From Bacteroides fragilis (GTDB lineage Bacteria; Bacteroidota; Bacteroidia; Bacteroidales; Bacteroidaceae), in NCBI RefSeq assembly GCF_019583405.1, contig NZ_SZUU01000009.1, positions 1 through 64,000 of the forward strand: a DNA stretch of 64,000 nt. Direction: 5' to 3'. Numbering within the stretch: the stretch's first letter is position 1; each line of letters opens with the position of its first letter. Of this stretch, positions 57,924 through 64,000 are shown piece after piece. The notes beneath the pieces were generated by a model. The model worked only from the letters and a program-made list of their open reading frames with translations, searched no databases and was not told the DNA's origin. The position numbers and the translations under genes are program-made.

Positions 57924-60329
57924 ATGAACTACATTTCGCAAGTGATACGAAGCCAGCGGGTTAAAAAGTCTCTGACGCTGATAAACATAACAGGGTTGTC
58001 GGTCTGCATTGCGGCGGCACTTCTTATTATGCTTTATGTCTGGTCGGAGTTAAGTTATGATTCATTTCATGATACCGACCGTGTGTATCGTGTTGAAAGC
58101 AGGTTGTATGAGGGCGAGATGCTGACGGATAACTGGGCGACTACGGCTTATGGGCATGCTCCTGCCATGAACAGGGAAATAGCGGGAATTGAGAAGTACG
58201 TCCGTGTTACGGCTCAGGATCGCGAGCAGGTGGTGAATTACTTCGACAGGAGATTTGCCGAGGAACATTACTGCTATACCGAGCCTGCCTTTTTCGAAAT
58301 ATTCAACTTCCCCATAGTTAAAGGAGAAAAGACCGGGCAACTGGTACGCCCTAATACGGTGGTACTGACTGAAAGCGCTGCAAGCCGCTATTTTGGTGAA
58401 GAAGACCCGATAGGCAAGATACTGACCTTCAGTACCTCTTCATCACAGCAAAACTTTGAAGTAACGGGCGTTATTGCCGATATGCCTGTCCGTTCGCACC
58501 TGCGCTACGATTTCCTGCTTTCCTACAATACGATTCCCAAGGAACGGCAGGACATCTGGTACATTCACGGTGTATATACTTACGTCCGCCTGATGCCCGG
58601 AAAGACTCCGGGAGAAATTGAACAGGCTTTCCGTGACATATCCGACAAGTACAAGACTGATGCACTGAAACATAAAACCTGGGCTGTAGAACTGATCCCG
58701 TTGAAAGACATTCACCTTACTCCGCAAAAAGCATACGAGAAAGAGGTGAAAGGAAGCCGGACGGCGGTTCTTATTTTGTTCGTAATGTCCGCCATTCTGC
58801 TGCTGATAGGTTGGGCAAATGCCTTGAACCTGACCGTAGCCCGCTTTTTGGAGCGTGGACGGGAGTTCGGGCTCCGTAAAGCTTTTGGTGCTTCGCGCCG
58901 TCAGATTATTATCCAGGGACTTCTTGAGTCCGGTTTCATGAACTTGCTGGCTACGTTGATAGCTTTCGGCTGGTTGGAACTCCTCTTGCCTCTTGTCTAT
59001 CGCTGGGCAGGGCAAAGCTTCGGGACAGACATACTTATGCAACCCGCTTTCTGGGGGATTGTAGCCGGAGTGGTTATCATCGGTACGTTGGTTGTAGGGC
59101 TTTATCCTTCCTGGCTGATGGTCACTATCCGTCCGTCGGAGATTATGCGTGGTAAACTGTTGCACGGAAAGAGAGGCAACCGGATCAGAAAGGCGTTGAT
59201 TGTTGTTCAGTTCCTGGCTTCTTTTGTTCTGATTGCAGGCACGTTTACTGTGTTTCAACAGGTCCGTTACATGCAGCGTGAGGCCGAATCGGATCTGAAT
59301 ACCCGCATTCTGGTCATTAAATATCCTTCGTTCACCGAGGGACTGTCGCTGCGCATGGAGAGCTTCACCAAACGTTTGAAGCAACGGGCGGATGTAAGTC
59401 ACGTGACAGTTTCGGGAGCTGTTCCCGGTGTGGAAGTTGCCAACTATTTTACCAATCGGCCGTATGGAAGCGATCCCTCACAAGTAAAATTGATACAGAT
59501 GTTTTCTGTCGATTACGACTATTTGTCTGCTTATATGCCCCGTATGGTTTGCGGACGAAGTTTTTCCGAAGATTATGGTGGCGATCTTAACCGGGTGGTG
59601 CTTAACGAAGAAGCTGTCAGGCTGTTGGGCTACGAATCGGCAGAAGCGGCGTTGGGGCAACAACTTAAAATGGAAGTGGTTAATGACCCGCTTGAGATAA
59701 TAGGAGTGGTGGAGAACTACCACCAGCAATCGCTTGCCGTGGCTTACAAACCTATCATTTTCTTTTTGAAAGAGCGTGTTCCTTTTATTGCAACGCCTTA
59801 TATTTCTGTCTGTCTGAAAGGAAAGGGGGATGCCGGTGTCTTGACGGAAATTGAACAGATGTATCGTGAATACTTCCCGACTTCTTTATTTTCTTATTTC
59901 TTTTTGAATGATTTTAATGAATTCCTATACAAATCCGATCGTAATTTTGGCTGGATATTTGCCAGTGCCTCATTGCTTGCTGTATTTGTTGCTTGCCTTG
60001 GATTGTGGATTGTAACACTGTTTTCCACCTTGTCACGTTTGAAGGAGGTGGGTATCCGCAAAGTGCTCGGCGCAAATAAAACCAGCCTGTTCTTTGTCCT
60101 GACCAAAGAACTGTTGTTGCTTACCGTATTGGCATCTGCAATCGGTATTCCTGTATCGGCAGTGCTGATGAATGTTTGGCTGGAAACGTACGCTTTCCAC
60201 ATTTCGCTGTCCTGGTGGATATATGCAGCCACTTTTGTACTGCTGATACTGATAGCTTTTCTCACTGTGTTCCAACAGGTATGGCGTACCATCCGCCAGA
60301 AACCTATGCGCATCTTAAAATATGAATAA
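57924..60329 (+). CDS. MacB-like double FtsX permease 1
   Basis: This 801-residue permease begins with a helix (about residues 22-42), then a MacB periplasmic core domain (YDSFHDTDRVYRVES, about 50-240) and helices near 285-310 (ILFVMSAILLLIGWANALNL), 335-360 and 385-405. A second FtsX half follows with a periplasmic domain (about 440-670) and three more helices. It is thus a duplicated FtsX protein with about eight helices, as in ADOP-type permeases. It works with the ATPase encoded next and probably exports peptides, lipids or small toxic molecules. Confidence 0.9.
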   Translation: MNYISQVIRSQRVKKSLTLINITGLSVCIAAALLIMLYVWSELSYDSFHDTDRVYRVESRLYEGEMLTDNWATTAYGHAPAMNREIAGIEKYVRVTAQDREQVVNYFDRRFAEEHYCYTEPAFFEIFNFPIVKGEKTGQLVRPNTVVLTESAASRYFGEEDPIGKILTFSTSSSQQNFEVTGVIADMPVRSHLRYDFLLSYNTIPKERQDIWYIHGVYTYVRLMPGKTPGEIEQAFRDISDKYKTDALKHKTWAVELIPLKDIHLTPQKAYEKEVKGSRTAVLILFVMSAILLLIGWANALNLTVARFLERGREFGLRKAFGASRRQIIIQGLLESGFMNLLATLIAFGWLELLLPLVYRWAGQSFGTDILMQPAFWGIVAGVVIIGTLVVGLYPSWLMVTIRPSEIMRGKLLHGKRGNRIRKALIVVQFLASFVLIAGTFTVFQQVRYMQREAESDLNTRILVIKYPSFTEGLSLRMESFTKRLKQRADVSHVTVSGAVPGVEVANYFTNRPYGSDPSQVKLIQMFSVDYDYLSAYMPRMVCGRSFSEDYGGDLNRVVLNEEAVRLLGYESAEAALGQQLKMEVVNDPLEIIGVVENYHQQSLAVAYKPIIFFLKERVPFIATPYISVCLKGKGDAGVLTEIEQMYREYFPTSLFSYFFLNDFNEFLYKSDRNFGWIFASASLLAVFVACLGLWIVTLFSTLSRLKEVGIRKVLGANKTSLFFVLTKELLLLTVLASAIGIPVSAVLMNVWLETYAFHISLSWWIYAATFVLLILIAFLTVFQQVWRTIRQKPMRILKYE

Positions 60330-60350
60330 CTAATATAATATATAACGATT

Positions 60351-61067
60351 ATGATTAAAACAGAAAAACTGTCTATGCTCTTCACCACCGAGGAGGTGCA
60401 GACCAAAGCGTTGAATGAAGTGACCATGCAAGTGGAGCGGGGAGAATTTGTAGCTATCATGGGTCCTTCCGGGTGTGGCAAGTCTACTCTGCTGAATATC
60501 CTGGGTACACTCGATTCACCCACTTCCGGCTCTTACTTCTTCGAAGGCAAACAGGTGGACAAGATGAACGAGAATCAACTGACGGCCCTGCGTAAGGGAA
60601 ATCTGGGATTTATTTTCCAGAGTTTCAACCTGATTGACGAACTGACCGTATACGAGAATGTGGAGCTTCCTCTGGTATATCTGGGCATGAAACCTGCCGT
60701 ACGAAAAGAAAAGGTGAAACAGGTACTTGAGAAGGTAAACTTGTTGCACCGTGCCAATCATTTTCCGCAACAGCTTTCCGGTGGACAACAACAGCGCGTC
60801 GCCATAGCCCGTGCCGTGGTGACGGACTGTAAATTGTTGCTTGCCGATGAACCGACCGGAAACCTCGACTCGGTAAACGGTGTGGAAGTGATGGAGCTAC
60901 TACGGGAACTGAACCGTCAGGGGACTACCATCATCATCGTTACTCACTCGCAGCGTGATGCGACTTATGCCCACCGGATTATCCGCCTGCTCGATGGGAA
61001 GATCGTAGCCGAGAATATCAACCGTCCGTTGGCCGAAACTTCCGGGACTAATACAGAGAGCGTATGA
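60351..61067 (+). CDS. ABC transporter ATP-binding protein (MacB/LolD type)
   Basis: This 238-residue ATPase has MGPSGCGKSTLLNIL (Walker A, about residues 35-49), QSFNLIDELTVYENV (Q loop), LSGGQQQRVAIARAV (signature) and LLLADEPTGNLDS (Walker B). The end IVTHSQRDATYAHRI has the switch His. It lies between the two permease genes, 21 bp after the first; its stop overlaps the second. It powers a MacB-type mechanical export cycle. Members of this type act with separate permease subunits. Confidence 0.95.
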   Translation: MIKTEKLSMLFTTEEVQTKALNEVTMQVERGEFVAIMGPSGCGKSTLLNILGTLDSPTSGSYFFEGKQVDKMNENQLTALRKGNLGFIFQSFNLIDELTVYENVELPLVYLGMKPAVRKEKVKQVLEKVNLLHRANHFPQQLSGGQQQRVAIARAVVTDCKLLLADEPTGNLDSVNGVEVMELLRELNRQGTTIIIVTHSQRDATYAHRIIRLLDGKIVAENINRPLAETSGTNTESV

Positions 61068-63484
61068 TAGGGAATTATTGGAATAGTGCCTATCGTAACC
61101 TGATGAAACGGAAAGGATTCAGTTTCATCAATGTTTTCGGATTGGCAGTCGGCATGGCATCTGCCTTGCTGATATTGACTTATGTCACTTTTGAGTTCAG
61201 TTTCGACAAGATGCACGAGAAGTACGAACGCATTTTCCGTGTGGAAAGCACTTTCTATGAAGGCGAAGTACAGACCGACTATTGGGCCAGCAGTTCGTTT
61301 GGTTATGGTTCGGCCATGAAAGAGAATCTGGCCGGAATTGAAGACTATACGCGGGTGGTCTCCTTGTATCAGCCGGAACAGATTGTGAAGTATGGTGAAC
61401 TTACTTTACGTGAAAACCAGATTGCTTATGCCGATCCCGGCTTCTTCCGTTTGTTCGACTTTGAGTTGGTGAAAGGAGATAAGGCCACTTGCCTCTCCAT
61501 GCCCCGGCAGGTGGTCATCACCGAACGGATTGCCCGTAAATATTTTCAGGATGAAGATCCAATCGGTAAGATACTTATCTTTACTGGACCTTATGACAAG
61601 GTGGTTTGCGAAGTGACCGGTGTTATGAAAGAGATGCCTTCCAATTCACATGTCCATTACAATTTCCTGATTTCCTATAAATCGCTCGGACAGTATTTGC
61701 ATGATTATTGGTATAAGCACGAGGTCTATACTTACGTATTACTCGATTCTCCCGAAAGGAAGGCAGAAATAGAAGAAGCGTTTCCGGCAATGGCGGAGAA
61801 ATATAAGACGGACGAGGCTTTGAAGAACAAAATCTGGGGCGTTTCACTGACTCCATTGGCCGATATCCATCTCAAACCCCAAGTGGGATACGAGGCCGAG
61901 ATCAAGGGAAACCGCACGGCGATGATTGCCCTGATTTTTGCTGCCATAGCCATTCTGGCAATTGCCTGGATCAATTATATCAACCTGACCGTAGCCCGTT
62001 CGATGGAACGTGCCAAGGAAGTAGGGGTACGCCGGGTGATAGGAGCTTTCCGCAAACAGCTTATTTCACAGTTCTTGTTTGAGGCTTTGGTGATGAACCT
62101 GGTTGCTTTTGTGCTGGCTGTGGGGCTGATTGAACTGGTTCTCCCGTATTTCAATCAGTTGGTAAGCCGTACGGTTACCTTCTCTGTCTGGTTGACCGGA
62201 TATTGGTGGTTGTTACTGTTGTTCGTGTTAGTTGGCGGCATTTTCCTTTCCGGTTACTATCCTGCGCTGGCACTGCTGAATCGTAAACCGATTACGTTGC
62301 TGAAGGGAAAGTTCCTCAACAGTAAGTCGGGAGAAGGCACTCGCAAAGTGCTCGTGGTTGTTCAGTATACAGCTTCCATGATTCTGCTGTGCGGTACATT
62401 GATTGTGTTTGCGCAGTTGAACTTCATGCGCAGTCAGTCGTTGGGAGTGAAGACGGACCAGACCCTGGTGGTGAAATTCCCCGGACGGACCGAAGGGATG
62501 AATACCAAACTCGAAGCCATGAAGAAAGCTATTGCCTGTCTGCCTTTGGTGGATAAGGTCACTTTTTCTGGTGCGGTTCCGGGTGAGGAGGTGGCTACTT
62601 TCTTATCCAATCGCCGGAAAAGCGACGCTTTGAAGCAAAACCGGCTCTATGAAATGCTGGTGTGTGACCCGGACTACATCGATGCTTACGGACTTCAGCT
62701 TGTGGCTGGACGCGGGTTCTCCGAGGATTATGGAGACGACGTGAATAAGTTGGTGGTCAACGAGTCTGCTGTCCGTAACTTAGGATTTGCTTCTAACGAA
62801 GAGGCTCTCGGCGAAGAGATAGAGGTGGAGTGTACCGATGCTCCGATGCAGATCATCGGCGTGGTGAAGGATTATCACCAGCAGGCACTCAATAAAAATT
62901 ATACGCCGATTATGTTGATTCATAAAGATAAAATCGACTGGTTGCCGCAACGGTATATCTCTGTTGTGATGAAGTCCGGCGACCCGAAGGAGCTGGTGTC
63001 ACAGGTTGAGGAGATCTGGCATCGCTATTTCGAAGATTCCAGTTACGACTTCTTCTTCCTCGACCAGTTCTTCGATCATCAGTATCGGCAGGATGAGGTG
63101 TTCGGTGTCATGATCGGCTGTTTTACAGGTCTGGCTATTTTCATTTCTTGTCTGGGATTGTGGGTACTGGTAATGTTTTCGTGCTCGACGCGTACCAAGG
63201 AGATGGGAATCCGGAAAGTATTGGGGGCTACCCGTTGGAATCTGTTCTATCAACTGGGTAAAGGCTTCTTCCAATTAATCCTGGTAGCAGTAGTCATTGC
63301 GCTGCCCGTCGCCTGGTTCAGCATGAATGCCTGGTTGAGTCATTATACTTTCCGCACGGACCTGAAAGCATGGTTCTTTATAATTCCGGTAGTGTTGATG
63401 CTGCTGATTTCGTTTGTGACAGTAGCCTGCCAGACAGTGAAGATTATAGTGGGGAAACCGGCACGGTCATTACGATATGAGTAA
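61064..63484 (+). CDS. MacB-like double FtsX permease 2
   Basis: This 806-residue protein is a paralogue of the permease at 57924. The N-terminal blocks FDKMHEKYERIFRVES and IAYADPGFFRLFDF mirror YDSFHDTDRVYRVES and EPAFFEIFNF, and the helices fall in the same positions. The ending VACQTVKIIVGKPARSLRYE mirrors PMRILKYE. The two probably form a heterodimer that shares one ATPase dimer. Its ATG overlaps the ATPase stop by 4 bp. It ends the operon. A copy of the dispersed palindromic repeat follows 24 bp later. Confidence 0.9.
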   Translation: MIGNYWNSAYRNLMKRKGFSFINVFGLAVGMASALLILTYVTFEFSFDKMHEKYERIFRVESTFYEGEVQTDYWASSSFGYGSAMKENLAGIEDYTRVVSLYQPEQIVKYGELTLRENQIAYADPGFFRLFDFELVKGDKATCLSMPRQVVITERIARKYFQDEDPIGKILIFTGPYDKVVCEVTGVMKEMPSNSHVHYNFLISYKSLGQYLHDYWYKHEVYTYVLLDSPERKAEIEEAFPAMAEKYKTDEALKNKIWGVSLTPLADIHLKPQVGYEAEIKGNRTAMIALIFAAIAILAIAWINYINLTVARSMERAKEVGVRRVIGAFRKQLISQFLFEALVMNLVAFVLAVGLIELVLPYFNQLVSRTVTFSVWLTGYWWLLLLFVLVGGIFLSGYYPALALLNRKPITLLKGKFLNSKSGEGTRKVLVVVQYTASMILLCGTLIVFAQLNFMRSQSLGVKTDQTLVVKFPGRTEGMNTKLEAMKKAIACLPLVDKVTFSGAVPGEEVATFLSNRRKSDALKQNRLYEMLVCDPDYIDAYGLQLVAGRGFSEDYGDDVNKLVVNESAVRNLGFASNEEALGEEIEVECTDAPMQIIGVVKDYHQQALNKNYTPIMLIHKDKIDWLPQRYISVVMKSGDPKELVSQVEEIWHRYFEDSSYDFFFLDQFFDHQYRQDEVFGVMIGCFTGLAIFISCLGLWVLVMFSCSTRTKEMGIRKVLGATRWNLFYQLGKGFFQLILVAVVIALPVAWFSMNAWLSHYTFRTDLKAWFFIIPVVLMLLISFVTVACQTVKIIVGKPARSLRYE

Positions 63485-63507
63485 CCTGACGGAATAGATA
63501 CGAATAC

Positions 63508-63579
63508 AATTCACCACAGAGTACACGGAGTACACAGAGATTAAAAACTCTGTGCTCTCTGTGTACTCTGTAGTGAATT
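63508..63579. repeat. TTCACCACAGAG-type palindromic repeat (copy 4)
   Basis: AATTCACCACAGAGTACACG (from 63508, arm to 63539) pairs almost throughout with the arm at 63548-63579 that ends in CTCTGTAGTGAATT. It lies between the export operon and the convergent NADH dehydrogenase gene and could end both transcripts. Confidence 0.85.
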
Positions 63580-63641
63580 AAAAGTCATTGCAAAATCAGT
63601 TGGTTTTATTTCTCCGATTCCTGAGCGGAGCGATAATTCCT

Positions 63642-64000
63642 TTATTGCTGTGTATGGTTCTCTTCACCCCAATGAGTTTTTGCTTCCAGTTCTTCACGGT
63701 CACGCACCTCTTTTGCTTTTTTTGCATAAACAATCATTCGCAGAGACTGGTCGTAAGTGAAGTAATTCCATACCCAGTTAAGCAATACGTTTGCTTTGTT
63801 TCGGACTCCCAGGATGGAACGTAAGTGAACAACCAGCCACATCACCCAAGCCAGCCATCCGGCGGTTTTGAAACTGCTGAACTCTGCTACGGCACGGTTG
63901 CGTCCTACGGTTGCCATCGATCCCAGGTTGCGGTAATGGAACGGTTGCATCGGTTTTCCTTTTTCCAGTCTTTGCAGGTTTTTGGCAAGCAGCTCTCCTT
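63642..64000 (-). CDS. ndh: Type II NADH dehydrogenase-like FAD oxidoreductase, C-terminal part
   Basis: The frame is open to the right end of the window, so only the last 118 or so residues are seen. FHYRNLGSMATVGRNRAVAE (from about residue 18 of the visible part) matches the C-terminal part of type II NADH dehydrogenases, and AWVMWLVVHLRSILGVRNK is the amphipathic membrane-docking helix of that family. The enzyme would pass electrons from NADH to menaquinone without proton pumping. The FAD and NADH sites lie outside the window. The symbol is by family only. Confidence 0.86.
   Translation of the reverse strand, partial: GELLAKNLQRLEKGKPMQPFHYRNLGSMATVGRNRAVAEFSSFKTAGWLAWVMWLVVHLRSILGVRNKANVLLNWVWNYFTYDQSLRMIVYAKKAKEVRDREELEAKTHWGEENHTQQ

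Noticed and set aside
56658..57941. 427-codon minus-strand frame opposite the adaptor gene
   Set aside because: Long antisense frame caused by codon bias of the real gene; the plus-strand product has clear HlyD-type features.
1..64000. CRISPR arrays, tRNA/rRNA genes, integrases, complete insertion sequences
   Set aside because: Looked for and not seen; the repeats present are isolated palindromes, not regular arrays.

Overview
The window looks like a chromosomal segment of a gut Bacteroides, most likely close to B. fragilis; the species is inference. Supporting signs are the many -7 boxes of the Bacteroidota type (TAnnTTTG) ahead of genes, the Mfa/Fim-type fimbrial lipoproteins, a BtuB/BtuG-type B12 surface system under a cobalamin riboswitch, an anaerobic-type (Ser) sulfatase, a Wzi-family protein, and the mutY/ssb/gldE and HU/rng neighbourhoods. 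I saw no tRNA, rRNA, CRISPR array, integrase or complete insertion sequence.

Layout. (1) 1-8.1 kb, very AT-rich, + strand: the distal part of a capsule or O-antigen locus with GT2 transferases, a Wzy-like polymerase, a DUF6492-like transferase, a GT4 and a hexapeptide acyltransferase, mostly overlapping or nearly touching. It begins with two N-terminally truncated GT2 fragments lying head to head. (2) 8.3-10.25 kb: an epimerase and a MraY/WecA-type sugar-1-phosphate transferase with core-like composition, which would start the lipid-linked repeat unit; a strong hairpin terminator follows. (3) 10.3-18.8 kb: housekeeping block with rng, a 30-residue very basic ribosomal-type protein too short for most gene finders, HU, mutY, a sulfatase, ssb, gldE, a phosphopantetheinyl transferase, a decayed alpha-2-macroglobulin-like remnant, a 4Fe-4S protein and a GNAT protein. 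(4) 19.1-23.7 kb: four-gene fimbrial lipoprotein operon. (5) 23.9-29.75 kb, - strand: B12 acquisition (riboswitch, btuB, BtuG-like fusion protein, DUF5074-type lipoprotein). (6) 30.5-43.9 kb: thioredoxin-like lipoprotein, an unrecognised 612-residue protein, a PhoB/PhoR-type two-component pair, a transglutaminase-fold membrane protein, Wzi, a small lipoprotein, a DUF3805-like protein, an ABC-F ATPase, a PHP phosphatase and a GH16 lipoprotein. (7) 43.9-52.3 kb: PL8 lyase, fucose-isomerase-like protein, aminotransferase, LolC/E-like permease, membrane GT2 and an AI-2E-family permease. (8) 52.4-63.5 kb: an NtrY/NtrC-like two-component pair divergent from a TolC / HlyD-type adaptor / permease / ATPase / permease operon. 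The last bases hold the 3' part of a type II NADH dehydrogenase-like gene.

The most interesting system is region 8. The sensor kinase and sigma-54 activator (with a Fis-type HTH) face a five-gene MacAB/TolC-like export operon. The 281-bp gap between them carries a perfect -24/-12 element (TGGCAC-N5-TTGC) and three copies of a GTCCAA-N3-TTGGAC-like palindrome at upstream-activator distance. The sequence therefore suggests a self-contained sigma-54 switch for an export machine. Its predicted transcription start falls only about 2 nt before the outer membrane protein's ATG.

A second theme is a dispersed inverted repeat (arms TTCACCACAGAG.../...CTCTGTGGTGAA) present four times between genes. One copy lies inside the two-component operon at 35.2 kb and one lies inside the arms of a terminator-like palindrome at 23.7 kb.
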